DNA from: Sanghuangporus weigelae
Taxonomy: Eukaryota > Basidiomycota > Agaricomycetes > Hymenochaetales > Hymenochaetaceae
Reading direction: 5' to 3'
Assembly: GCA_033182465.1 (NCBI GenBank)
Contig: CP137323.1
Location: 2,046,001-2,110,000 of the forward strand
Length of the DNA: 64,000 nucleotides
How positions within the stretch are numbered: position 1 is the first letter of the stretch; each line of letters begins with the position of its first letter. Of this stretch, positions 21,944 to 33,473 are shown piece after piece. The notes under the pieces were generated by a model. The model ran no database searches. It saw only the letters and a list, made by a program, of their open reading frames with translations, and was not told the origin of the DNA. A program made the translations under genes and the position numbers.

Positions 21944-24600
21944 ATGCCTGGAGATGATCGCGACCTCCCACCCACTGATGAGACTGGTATCGGCCGCCCA
22001 CGAACACCGCCGAATACTGAACCTCCTGCTGGTCGCAGCACAAAGGAGACCCCAGCGAGACCTCGATCAGTTCATTCGTCCAGTTATTGGGATGGTACTC
22101 TAGGAGAGAAGCGGTTGATGTTGCTAGAAGAGCTGGGCTACGCCATCCCAGAAATCGGTGTGAATCCATTTATTAACTTTATTCTTCCACCCCTGAAGCA
22201 CGGGATCGATGTTGGTGCAATAATCTCGTCGTTGCGCAGTAACAAAGTTATTGGAGAAAATGGCCGGTGGACCACCTTTCCGTACGACCCTGGATCGTCT
22301 AAAAACGAGAACATAGTCTTTCAACCCCTCGAAGATGTATTTACCCAGGTTGTCGAGGCAGCTTCACACCAGTTGAGCGGTCTGGCACAAACGTTTGTTT
22401 TGCGTCTGTTGCCCAATGATGTCCCGCAATCCGAAAGAGCGAGCAAGACGAGGCCGGATGGGTGCGTTGTACTCAAAGAAGCTGAGGACCTCGGCCAAGA
22501 AGCGGATAATATAGTCTATCGGTGGTACGATTTTGCTCTCACTTGCGAGTTTAAATTGCGTGATACAGACGAGAAACGGGACGATGTGAGTACAGAGTTT
22601 TTGTCTTCTAACGTTGTCTGACTGGCATCCATAGAACGTAACGAAGATCGTATACAGCATGCAGCACACAATGACCCTAGATCCTTGTAAGCGTTTTACA
22701 TTTGGGATCACGATCGAGAATACGAATATGCGGTTGTGGTTTTGTTCTCGTGCCATAATGGTGGTCAGTGAGGCGTTTAATTTTATCACGGTAAGGTTAT
22801 CGTCGACCCGATTTCATGATAAGACTGAGGATCCTTGAAGCAACCTGAGATACTTGTGCACGTATTTCTCTCGCTTGCCTTCGCAAGCAAACCGGAACTA
22901 GGATGGGATCCTACGATACGAGTTGTTGATCCCGATGCACAAAAGCGAGTGTATCTCATCGAGATTCATGGAAAGTGGTACGAGATCTTGGAGGTATTAT
23001 CAGACTTTGGTGCAGATGCCATCATCGGACGAGCCACGAGAGTCTTCAGAGTGAAGCTTGTCGGCACAGACCAGATATTTGTCCTGAAGGACGTTTGGGT
23101 AGAAGAAGACCGAGCTCTTGAACACGAAATTTATGCATTCATACTTGACGACGTCGAAAAAACCTTTGGCAAAGACACGAGGAAGCTTGTAGCCTCACAT
23201 ATGTTGACACCGGCCGACAACTGGCTGGTAAAGACCATCGATGGTCAGGACGATCACACGAAGGCCATCATGATGCGAGGGTACGAACCGACCTTCGAGC
23301 AGACTTTCAAGCTTGTAGCCTCAGTTCCTGGTGACAAGGATGCCTCTAAAAGCGTAGCGCCGATGAGATCTACAGACAGGGAACAGCACGATGAGCTCAA
23401 CATGCATCTGGGATCCCGGATAGCATCCGAAAGACACCAGGCAGTGCTCCGGCATAGAAAGCACTATCGAATATTGTTTGTCGAACTTGCCTTGCCTATA
23501 TGGGCTGTGGCAAATTTGCATGATTCGTTTCTTGTCTTGAGAGATTGTGCAATTGGTGCGTTTTCTGACTTAGCGTAATATCGGCTTCCTCATTTGCTTC
23601 TAGCTCTCAAATTCATACACGGATCAGGTTGGATTCATAGAGACATCAGCGCAGGCAATGTGTATTACTTTGACGGGCGGGGTCTCATTGGTGACCTGGA
23701 GTATGCAAAGAAGATAACTATCGATGGAACCCACCAGATGCGAACGGTACGCTTGCTTATTCAATCAAACGGTTTGTGATTATGACATTGAGATGATTAG
23801 GGAACACCAGACTTCATGGCAATCGAGGTTATGTCGAATTGCTATCTATTTTTGCCATCACGATATTCTGTTAAGGCCCACAGATCTCGACAGGAGGCGA
23901 AGAAATTGAACAAAGATCCAAGCAGTGTCCTACCACAGCGTTCGGGCAGACCGGATTTTGTACAAAACGAAGCTCATGATATCGAATCATTGTGGTGGAT
24001 TTCGATTTATATTCTATTTTTTAATGGCGTCGTCGCCCATGAGGAAACTGGGCAACAGAGACATGCTCGGAAAGTATGGATCCAACGAATTTTTCCGAGC
24101 GGGTTCGCAAGGACTCGTCAGCATTTTCTCATAGATGAAGGAGAATTTCACTAAGGAGTCTCGTGGCTTCCAGTTATGTTCCGAGAGTCGGCAGACGAAC
24201 TCGACTCTCTTAGGGACTGTCTTGTTGGATGCTATCACGAATTCGAAGCCGCCTTCCCACGCATTTTCAAGGAGGTCTTCAGCGACTTGAATGATCAAGC
24301 TATCGATATCTTTGAGTCTTGTATGGGATCAGCCACTGATACCAGGATTTCGTCCTACAAGTTACTGGGGAAGCAACGCCAGGAAGCGTTATCGCGGCCA
24401 GTACCTCCACCTATACCTGTTGCCCCCATCGACCCAGGGAAAGCTATCGGCTCAGCGCCAAAGCGAAGGGCACTCAAGTACGCACCAGCACTCCCAATGT
24501 AAGTCTCGTTGCTCTAGGTAATATCCTACATATTATCTAACCTGAATTACACAGTAAAGCTTTGAGGATGCAGAGAGTTCTAAGGCCTCGACGACCTTGA
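21944..24600 (+). CDS. FunK1-type fungal protein kinase
   Basis: Seven exons join in phase to 780 residues: 21944-22585, 22635-22790, 22841-23555, 23604-23746, 23801-24116, 24174-24498 and 24555-24600. Residues about 50-330 are the FunK1 N-terminal part (IHVFLSL-like VHVFLSLAFAS and LGWDPTIRVVD). The kinase core follows: VFRVKLVGTDQIFVLKDVW with the beta3 Lys, ALKFIHGSGWIHRDISAGN with the catalytic Asp and Asn, GLIGDLEYAKK where DLE stands in the DFG position (usual variation in this family), then GTPDFMAIEVM and HDIESLWWISIYILFF. The C-terminal helices contain ADELDSLRDCLVGCYHEFEAA. An in-frame TAA at 24152 falls inside a 57-nt intron (GTCAGC at 24117, TTCCAG at 24173), so it does not truncate the product. 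FunK1 kinases are expanded in mushroom-forming fungi; targets are unknown. Confidence 0.92.
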
Positions 24601-25333
24601 AAGCTCATTCTATGGCATCATTTTGTACTATCGTTACTGCTTTCATTTCTGCTTGTTCTCCATGTTGTACTGGCCTTGCTTTGCATATCGTGGATTTTAA
24701 TCCTTATACTGGTATAATCAATGCATTCATTTGACCGGGCATTTCTAGGTGTTGTGTCGAGAGAAGCCGCAAACCTGAAAGATATGAAGTGTGTCGACTT
24801 GGCAGACTGCACCGCCAGATTGGAAAATGGCTAATAGAAATCGAACGGGTATTGCTCGCTTGTTTTTCTGACTGCATTCAGTCAGGACTTGGAGTTGAAT
24901 ATCTTCACAATTCAGTTCTTCTATATCTCCCAATGCATAACTGAGAAGACCAGCAATGGCCTGATAGCTCTCCTATACTGCTGAATTTATTTTTCCTCTA
25001 TGCATGTCGCGATTACGAAAACCGGGATCAATATCCGGATCCGAGTCTTGCCAAGCTGCCACCGTTGTACTCGGTTTGGGCCAGCCTCACCGAAATATGG
25101 ACACAAGCTTCGTTGTATATCAGACCTTAGCATACGAGACTAAATGACGAATCCGGTTCGCAATTAGATGCTTTCGTGATGCTAGCTACATTACATCTCC
25201 GATCAAAACTAACGCGTCTTAGAAACGTGACCTAACTCGGTAATGTGATAAAATCCATTGCCGGGCTGTCGATCAATCACTGGGGTAAACACGCGTTTCC
25301 CGTCCAACCACTCCTTTAACGTCGGATGCGCCT
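24601..25333. other. Intergenic region, FunK1 to APH-like kinase
   Basis: About 730 bp holding the FunK1 3' region and the promoter of the APH-like gene. Minus-strand open frames at 24618-24933 show no recognisable domain. No gene is supported. Confidence 0.4.
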
Positions 25334-26928
25334 ATGAGTGGACCCAGCAGGACGCAGATTGGAGGGGAATATGGCGATGTTCGGGCTAATATTGACGTCG
25401 CGAAGCTCAACGAATATTTGGGGAAGCATGTTAAGACTGTCAGTACACCGGTGACCGTGAAGCAGTTCAAAGTGAGTTCGAAATTGATGAAAGTCGGAAA
25501 CAGACATGCTGAAGTTATATGAGTAGTTTGGACAGGTTTGTTCTCAGTCTTGATACTAAGAGGACGAGTCGTTAATAATTCTTACAACGCAAGTCGAATC
25601 CAACATATTTCCTGACAGATGCTACGTAAATATTTCCTCTCGAAAGCAGTCCTTTTTAAATTTCGTACTCATTTTCACCCTCAGGAGTACGCGTTTTGTC
25701 CTGCGCAAAAAGCCAGCTGGGAATCTTCTTAGCAAAACTGCTCACCAAATAGAACGCGAATATACCGTTCTCAGAGCTCTACACCTGCACAACCAGCAGG
25801 CCCTCACCCGCCCCGAGGACCGGGTACCTGTCCCCGAGCCCATTGTACTCTGCACAGATGATAATGTAATAGGAACGCCATTCTATATCATGGAATTCAT
25901 TGAGGGTCGGATATTCACTGACGTGAGGATGTTGGAGATCTCGCCGAAGGACCGACGAGAATGGTTCGTGCAGATTTTCTTCTGATTCGCAGGGTGTATT
26001 TGTTGATAACGCTCCCGTTTCGATCCAGTTGGATAGCAGCTGTACGTGCTTTAGCTTCACTCTCCGCCCTCGAGCCCTCCGCGATCGGACTCTCGACCTT
26101 TGGCCCCTCCACGCCCTATTTCCCTCGTCAAATTAAGTCCCTCTCCCGAGTCTCCCTCGCACAAGCTGAAGCCGTCGACATCGAGAACAACAAACCGACA
26201 GGGAAAATCCCCATGTTCGACGAGATGATCAAGTGGTACGCAGCACATCTACCGGATGAGAAGAAAATCGGACTCCGCGTGGTACATGGGGATTATAAAC
26301 TTGATAATCTCATTTTCCATCCGACGGAGAATAGAGTTATCGGGATTCTTGACTGGGAGCTGAGTACGCTTGGGAGTCCCGTAAGTTCCATGCCTTTAAT
26401 CGCGCCACACTCCCTGTTGACAATATCCCTCCTCAAAGCTCGTGGACTTAGCGAACCTGCTTATGCCATGGGCCGTGGACCCACACGACGTCCCCGGTGA
26501 CGACGCAGGCTTCCACGCTGTGCTCTCTTTCGGGACAGTCGATCAGCCCATCTCACTAGACGAACTCGAGCGCGAATATTGCAGGCTCATGAAACAGCCC
26601 TACCCCATCACTGAGATGGTCTTCGCGCGCAGTTGGATGCTGTTCCGGGTTCGTCTTTTTCTTTCATAGGATCACGCACATAATTGCTCCCGAACTAACT
26701 TTGATGCATCTCTCTTGTTATATCGCGTTTGGTATGGGATGAGAACAGCTATCTATCATCTCACAGGGAATCGCCGCGCGTTACGCTCGCCGACAAGCCA
26801 GCTCGGAGAAAGCTAGCATTCACGTTCATCTCTTCCCGATCTTTGGTGAACTGGCTAGAAAGGTGCTTGAGAGGCAGGGGGTTGACATTCTAGCAAGCGA
26901 AAGCGGCTCTGGGAGGTCGAAACTTTAG
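25334..26928 (+). CDS. APH-family phosphotransferase, ACAD10/11 kinase-domain-like
   Basis: Seven exons join in phase to 399 residues: 25334-25471, 25527-25535, 25594-25625, 25685-25963, 26029-26380, 26439-26648 and 26749-26928. Exon 2 is a 9-nt microexon (FGQ). The protein kinase-like fold of aminoglycoside/choline phosphotransferases is clear. [11 protein letters not shown] is the glycine-rich loop, TRFVLRKKP has the ATP-binding Lys, and [11 protein letters not shown] is the hinge. [14 protein letters not shown] is the catalytic loop with Asp and Asn, and [14 protein letters not shown] gives the metal-binding Asp. The C-terminal part [17 protein letters not shown] is typical of the kinase half of acyl-CoA dehydrogenases ACAD10/11, which phosphorylates 4-hydroxy-acyl substrates. 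Here it is a stand-alone protein, as is common in fungi. A role in catabolism of hydroxy fatty acids is family-based inference. No break is seen. Confidence 0.9.
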
Positions 26929-27436
26929 TTATTATCTTGGAATGGCTGTGGGTTGGCAACGTATCTTAATACCTTTTGACCTTGAGGATTGTAAGCCGAA
27001 TATACTGTACGGATATCTTGAAGACGGTCGTCAAATATCAGATATCTTGAAGCAATCTCTCTCCCATTGTACTACGCATATTCAGAATCAGGGGGGAATT
27101 GCGTTTTCTTCCGATACAATTGCAGAGCAGAGTCAGCCGCACGTCGTGAAACCGTACGTACATAAGTATGTAAGAAATAAAGTCTGAGTGGGGCGTATCA
27201 GTGAAAGAAAGCATGGGGAAGTCGAAAGGACTAAACGAAGTTCGCTGAGACTAGTTTAGTTACTGTAATATACGATATTTGCTCGCGTGGGTACTTTTGA
27301 GGAGTTGTCTAATTTGCATGGCGGCGATGGATGAGGCGGATAAACAGGGGAATAGGGAGATTGTTGAGAGAGTGAAGGAGTAATCAAGAGTAGAGGGCGA
27401 GATGAGGAAGAACAATGACTAGAGAAAACACCTCTT
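26929..27436. other. Convergent intergenic region
   Basis: About 500 bp between the stops of the APH-like gene and mitochondrial Hsp70. A plus-strand open frame at 26942-27187 has no recognisable domain. It probably represents 3' untranslated sequence. Confidence 0.4.
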
Positions 27437-29635
27437 TTAATCCTTCTTCTCTGGGTTCTCGCTCGGTGTCTCCGAAGTCTCGGAAGTGTTCGCCTCGGTG
27501 TTTCTCTTCTCGTATACCTTCTGGAATAGTCCAAGCGAGGCCTGTTGGGTCTCATCGATCTTAGTCTTGATGGTCTCAGCGTCGACGGAGGCGTCGCCGG
27601 TCTGACCCTTCGAGGCGAGTTCTCGGAGCTCAGAGACGAGTACCTGGACTTTCTCCTTCTCGGTCGCATCAATCTGGTCCTTGAACTCATTCATAGCTAC
27701 AGTGTTAATATAATAAGCCTCGTGAAAGCAAGAGAAGATATGAATGGGAAGCTTACCCTTCTCAGTGTCATGGCACACCGACTCCGCTCTGTTAGCCTCC
27801 TCGATAACCTGCTTGCGGCTCTTGTCCGCCTCAGCATACCGCTCGGCATCCTCAACCATCTTCTCAATGTCCTTCTCGCTCAAGCCCGAAGACGAAGCAA
27901 TCGTCATCGACTGGTCCTTGTTCGTTGCCTTGTCCTTGGCCGTAACATGCACGATACCATCTGCATCAATATCAAAGATGATCTCGATTTGCGGAACACC
28001 CTTCGGCGCAGGAGGAATACCGACGAGATTAAAGTTCCCGAGAAGCTTGTTATCCCGAACGAGTTCACGCTCACCCTGATAGATCTTGACCTCAATAGCG
28101 GTCTGACCGTCAGCGGCGGTAGAGAAGACCTGGGACTTCTTCGTCGGGATGGTGGTGTTGCGAGGAATAAGTTTGGTCATGATACCACCGAGTGTCTCAA
28201 TACCGAGGGACAGAGGGGTGACGTCGAGAAGGAGAATATCTGTGACGTTACCTGCAAGAACGCCAGCCTGGATCGAAGCACCGATAGCCACAGCTTCGTC
28301 AGGGTTGACACCCTTGCTGGGCTCACGACCGAAGACACCCTTGACGGTGTCCTGGACCTTCGGCATACGAGTCATACCGCCGACAAGGATGACTTCGTTG
28401 ACCTCTGAAGCCTTGATACCCGCATCCGAAAGAGCCTTCTTGCACGGGTTAATTGTTCGCTCGACAAGCGGGTTCACAAGCGACTCGAATTGCGAACGGA
28501 GCAGCTTCAAGTTGATGTGCTTCGGCCCAGAAGCGTCAGCAGTAATGAACGGCAAGTTGATTTCCGTCTGCGATGTCGAGGAAAGTTCGATCTTCGCCTT
28601 CTCCGCAGCCTCACGAATTCGCTGAATCGCCATACGATCAGTAGACAAATCGACACCCTGCTCCTTCTTGAACTCCTTCAAGATGTGTTCAACAAGGGTG
28701 TTGTCAAAGTCCTCTCCACCCAAATGCGTGTCACCGTTCGTCGACTTGACCTCGAACACGCCCTTCTGCATCTCCAGAATAGAAATATCGAAGGTACCAC
28801 CACCAAGATCATACACAGCGATGACGTTCGAGTCAGAACGATCCATACCGTAAGCTAGCGCAGCAGCAGTCGGCTCATTGATCACACGAAGGACCTCGAG
28901 ACCAGCAATCTGACCCGCATCTTTCGTCGCCTGTCGCTGAGCATCGTTGAAGTAAGCCGGTACAGTGATAACGGCATGACTAAAAAAAAACTCAGAATTC
29001 TTCCGGTACCAAAGACATGAAACTTCAACTTACTTCACTTTTTTGTTCAAGTAGTTTTCTGCCGTTCGCTTCATCTTAGTCAAAACCATAGATGAGAGTT
29101 CTTCAGGCGACTAAAAGGTAGGAAAAGTCCTTAGTTAGTCAAAGGCCAATTAATGCCGACAGCGAGGCAGAAAACTCACGTAAATCAGCTTCTTGCCGTC
29201 CTGCTCAATCTCCACAGTTGGTCGACCATCAGGGCGAGATATAATCTTGAAAGGCCAATGCGCCTTATCAAGCTGCACCTCCGCATCTTTGTACTGCCTC
29301 CCAATGAGTCGCTTAAACCCAAACACAGTGTTCTGGGGATTGACAACCGCCTGACGTTTCGCCGGCAAGCCCACAAGACGTTCCCCGTGCTTCGTGAAAG
29401 CAACAACGGAAGGGGTCGTCCTATTCCCTTCCTCGTTCTCAATCACCCTCGGAGTCTTACCCTCCATGACGGAGACACAGGAGTTTGTCGTTCCCAAGTC
29501 AATACCGATGACCGGTCCATTGACTTTGCTGTTCATATTCCGCGCGATCATTGACCGCGGAATCTGAGCAAAAGCGCCTGAGCGCCGAGCGAGAGCCTGA
29601 GGGCGGGGAATTGCGCGACGAGCAGCGTTGAACAT
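27437..29635 (-). CDS. SSC1: Mitochondrial Hsp70 (Ssc1/mortalin orthologue)
   Basis: ATP-driven chaperone of the mitochondrial matrix, needed for protein import and folding and for Fe-S cluster handling by its family. Exons 29180-29635, 29034-29110, 27757-28979 and 27437-27696 join in phase to 671 residues. The N-terminus [18 protein letters not shown] is a basic targeting peptide. The nucleotide-binding domain follows, with [52 protein letters not shown] and [12 protein letters not shown]. The substrate domain contains [14 protein letters not shown]. The C-terminus has the lid and an acidic tail ending ENPEKKD, without the cytosolic EEVD, which fits the mitochondrial type. I chose the ATG at 29635 because it starts the targeting peptide; the open frame runs 13 codons further up. 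The last 60-nt intron has no stop and keeps frame. Confidence 0.97.
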
Positions 29636-29876
29636 GGTTGGTGGTGGAAAAGGACGAGCGAGTGACGTTTCCAATTTTTTTCTTCAAGTAAGCGTCCGCC
29701 TTTCCGCTTTCCCACGCTCGTGATTGGATACACTTATGTAATACTACAGTTTCTCCCTCTGCGCCGTTTCTCTTGCCTTCTGCGGTTTTCTGCGGTCCAA
29801 TCTACAACCGCAGGTCCTTGCTTGATATATCATCATAGGTAGCAAATACACGAAGGATACAGTAACATATATGTTA
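29636..29876 (-). promoter_or_regulatory. Promoter interval of mitochondrial Hsp70
   Basis: Only 241 bp separate the Hsp70 start from the stop of the hydrolase gene upstream on the same strand, so the Hsp70 core promoter should lie here. I do not see a clean alternating GAA/TTC heat-shock element. Confidence 0.4.
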
Positions 29877-32800
29877 TTAGTTGGATTTTACACGTCCTAT
29901 ATCACGCTCGGGCAGCTCCGCATTATTCCCATCATCTCGCGCTTCAGCTCGAATCGCTGATGTGCTCTTCAATCTGAAGATACCTCCGCGCCCTTCCGAA
30001 GAATGTGTTCGATTCGCCGCCCGGGACAAAGACCTCGGCCAATGCGATCTCCGCTTCCGTTCCTTCGACGCATCTCCAGTACCTTCCATATTTTTCTCCT
30101 TCTCCTTCTCCTTCTCCTTCTCCTTCTCCTTCTCCTTCTCCTTCTCCTTCTCCTTCTCCTTCTCCTTCTCTTTGCCTTTGCCTTTCCTCCGATGAGGCGT
30201 TGAATCAAACGAAACGTCCTTTGCAATGCCTTTCGGATCCTTCTCAACAGCGTACTGTTCCACCTTCGCTTCGTTCTTCTCCAGACTCAAGCGGTTGACA
30301 AGGTAGGTCCACAAATTATTCCCGCTGACCCGATGATCATACGTGTCTGCTGGGAAGTCCGCGATCCTGCTTAATCGACGAGCTTCCTCCGTGTCTCGAC
30401 GCGCAACAATGCTACTCGGAGGTGGTCGTTCCGCACCATCAAGTGCCCAAGCCCACGCCCAACTTGCCACCGAAGGTTTCAGACCTTCCTTGATACTCGG
30501 ACCGGCCTCCTTTGCTTTCGCGTGCGCAGCATCCTCACTATCTACTTCATCTATCCCTTCTCCTCCCTCAGCATGCAAAAAGAAATGCATCTGGAGTTGA
30601 GGTACAATCTGCGCAGCGTCATATTTCGCAAGCTTCAAACTATGTGCGCGCTGTTTGCGAATATGTTCTTTCGCCTTTGCGAACTTCTCGTTCCATCTCG
30701 TGCTTCCTTCGATGTATCTGCGTAATACCAGCTCATTGGCGACGCCAATCCGGTCCAATGGCATAGTACATGCAACTAACTCGGACTCGGACTCGAGAGG
30801 GCGGATTTCCCCTTGCGTGGATACACGCTCGCGAATCAGGTTGTCTACAAAAGGCGAAGCGAGGCCGTCCCGGAGTCGCGAGTATATGCTAGGATCGCCA
30901 GCAAGTCTCACACCTTCCGTCGTAGTACTCGAATTTAATCTTTCAGACGTAGAGGACCGACTGCTGACAATACTCGTGCGACCAGGACTATCGGTCGTTC
31001 GCACAGGGCTTTCCGAAATTTGACCATTCGGCTGTGATTGAGATCGCGTATGAGGACTTCCATTTGGCTCTTGGTGGAACGTGGCTCGTTTCTTCCGGCT
31101 ACCCATCCTGGACAACCGCCTCGAGACGGAAACGTTCAGTGAAGGAGATCTCCCCAATCTGAAACTCTTACGACCTTGCAATGAAGGCACATCGCCAATA
31201 CCGCTACCGTTGCCATTGTTCGCAGATGCCGAAGGTGACATAGGAAGCGTTCCGAGTACATATCTGCTGAAATTCGCCATGGCGCGGAAACAGAATTTCG
31301 AAGAACTGCAGACGAAGAAGAGAACGGGGAACGTGTGTGCCGCGTCTAATGGTTTCGTACGGTTAGTTCAAAGATGCCAACGAAACCTATCAGGAAGGAC
31401 CTACGATCGTAAACTTGAAGATGCACCTTCGTTGGTCCATATCGATTTTCTATGCCTTCAAGTTTCGGATATAGCTTCTTCGCTTCAGGTTTAACGGGAT
31501 AGCACTCAGGATGAGCAGCTTTGTGTGCGCTATGAAAAGTAACCGTCAACCCTCAGAAAGACCCGAACGAAACTTGAAGAAAGGAACGCACGTATAGATG
31601 ATCTCATCTCTAAGCACTTCTCCGTCACTCGCAATGATAAGAAGTGGAGGCAGGCCGCCGAGATAAGACATCGCAGGGCTCACGAGCGGATGAACAAGCA
31701 AGTTATTCGGCGCGTACATGTGCACCTGGTCCCGCACTTCTAACATGTCTCCGTTTTCCGCTTTCATGCTGAGTGTCTGCGTCGCCGTATCGTCGGCAGT
31801 TGGCAAGGGACCAGATGGGCCTGTGTCTAAATTCATATCCTCCTGCTTTCCACCATCGGTTTCGGCCTTTCGGGATCGCGACCTAGATACAGCAGCGGCA
31901 CGGACATCTCCCGTCCTAGCATCGTCCGCTAGAGTCTCTCTGGACGCGTTCCGGCCTCTCGAAACATTTCTCTCTTCACCATGTCTATCACGCACGGAAG
32001 TCCCAAAAGAAAACGCCCGTTTCCAAAACCTCGAGCGCTTCACAGGCTCCTCCTTAATCACATTCCCATCCGCCTCCTTGCGATATTGTCGCGCGATTTG
32101 CTTTATTTTTGAACGTATGCCGGCTTGAACTTCGTGTGTCAGGTCATCCGAAGGAGGCGGCCATAAAACAGAAGGCTTGTATATCGACAGGCCATATTTG
32201 GGTATGACGTCCGTGTCTGTGTTGAGATGAATACTGGGGAACGAATGTGTAAGGTCACACCACGGAGATACGGGTATCGCTCCGGCAGGCATTGGTAAGC
32301 CAGTATCACGGATAATTTGAAGTAATGCCAAGGTCAGACCGCCACCGGCCGAGTCTCCGGCGACGATGATATGCGCGGGATTGACAGGAGTGTGAGGAGC
32401 ACCAGGTGGTGGTCGTATCAAATACAGATCTGAAAATGGCTTCAGCACGACTACCAGAGGACGGGAATAAAAACCTACAGGATGCTACGGCATCTTGAAT
32501 AGCACAAGGAAATGGGTATTGAGGAGCAAGTCGATAACTTATAGCGAGAAGACGGCAACCGGATTTCCGGGCGAAACGCTGAATGAAATATCTACAAAAC
32601 ATTTATTATAATTTGTTCCCCGGGCAATTAGGCAAGCCTAGCATACCTCTCCTGGTCTACACTTCCGAAATAATAACCCCCTATATACGTCCTTCAATAA
32701 TTGCTAGATATTCAAGCTAGGTAGTGACGTACCACCGTGAAAGTATAGAATACATCGAAGTTCGTCCATCTCAGGATCGTACACAGCATCTTCCTCGTGG

Positions 32801-33473
32801 GGATCTTGTTTGAGTTGTTCGGCTTGTTGCTGATGCTGCTTCTGTTGCTTCCTGACCCGCTGATGGTCTTTTCTCGCAACAATCCATTGCGCGTCGACAC
32901 TATTTGCCATTTATCATCAGCGACCAAAATAGAGTGATGAAGAACTGACCCTCTAACGCCTCGCACCTGCCACCATTTCGTTCCGCCAACAATTTGACGC
33001 GTCTTTTCTTGGCCACCGAGAGCATCTATGAGATACTCGGCGGCATCATCGCAGCACGACAGTGGCACGCGCACGCGCATCACATGCATCCATGGAGAGC
33101 TTGGTATTCGCGTGTTTGAGAACTGCTGCAACTCTTCTATTGTGTGACTACTGAAGGGTGAGCGCGTGGCATACAGGACCAAGGAGCATGCACGTACTGT
33201 GTTGAAACCTCAAGAAATGACTGCCAGACACTGCTCAGAAGAATGCGCTGACAATAAAACGATGAAAATGCAACGTACTTTTACAATATGAAAGACCTCA
33301 TCATACAACAGCTCGTCGCGCCTCAACTTGCCACTCTCATCGTTCGCCGAGTCCGCATCTCGCGCACCCTCCTTCCTATCATGAAACATGCGATCAAAAT
33401 AGTGCCTCACAAGTGTCTCCAAGAACCAAGGCCCGGCTTTGAGACCAACATGTGTAGTCAAAGCATTTGGCAT
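29877..33473 (-). CDS. Alpha/beta hydrolase (hormone-sensitive-lipase group) with long basic C-terminal extension
   Basis: Multi-exon gene. It starts at ATG 33473 (MPNALTTHVGLKAGPWFLE). An N-terminal conserved part follows with TIEELQQFSNTRIPS, VRVPLSCCDDAAEYLIDALGG and GGTKWWQVRGVRG. The hydrolase core contains LRCILYFHGG (oxyanion HGG), YRLAPQYPFPCAIQDA, the nucleophile elbow AGDSAGGG, GAIPVSPWCDLTHSFPS, a poorly conserved insertion rich in Arg and Ser, LPPLLIIASDGEVLRDE (acid) and HAAHTFPVLFF (catalytic His). Last exon 29877-31345 encodes about 480 further residues: Ser/Arg-rich, a helical part, and a run of Lys-Glu dipeptides (30093-30170), then a basic end. Small introns (for example around 31346-31400) close in phase. 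Fungal proteins with this exact hydrolase layout are predicted esterases/lipases of unknown substrate. The tail has no enzyme motif. Confidence 0.85.
30093..30170. repeat. Hexanucleotide repeat (CTCCTT)n inside the hydrolase gene
   Basis: About 13 perfect units of a six-base pyrimidine repeat on the plus strand. On the coding (minus) strand it reads GAGAAG-type codons and gives alternating Lys-Glu. Because the unit is six bases, length changes keep the frame. The long open frames on the plus strand here (poly-Ser-Pro or poly-Leu) are artefacts of the repeat. Confidence 0.9.

Noticed and set aside
24152-24154. Premature stop in the FunK1 kinase
   Set aside because: A GT-AG intron of 57 nt (24117-24173) with a branch-like site removes it and keeps phase on both sides, so a pseudogene call is not justified.
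27545-28408. Long plus-strand open frame of 287 codons opposite mitochondrial Hsp70
   Set aside because: It is the antisense shadow of the strongly conserved Hsp70 coding exon. Its protein is Leu/Arg-biased with no domain, and codon bias of the real gene explains the open frame.
30003-30298. Plus-strand frames with poly-Leu, poly-Ser-Pro or poly-Phe-Ser
   Set aside because: They are translations of the hexanucleotide repeat in the wrong strand or frame. The minus-strand Lys-Glu reading continues the hydrolase gene.
31346-31346. Treating the 467-codon frame starting near 31280 as a separate gene
   Set aside because: The frame continues upstream through HAAHTFPVLFF, which supplies the catalytic His of the hydrolase, and joins the previous exon in phase. 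A separate promoter is not evident.
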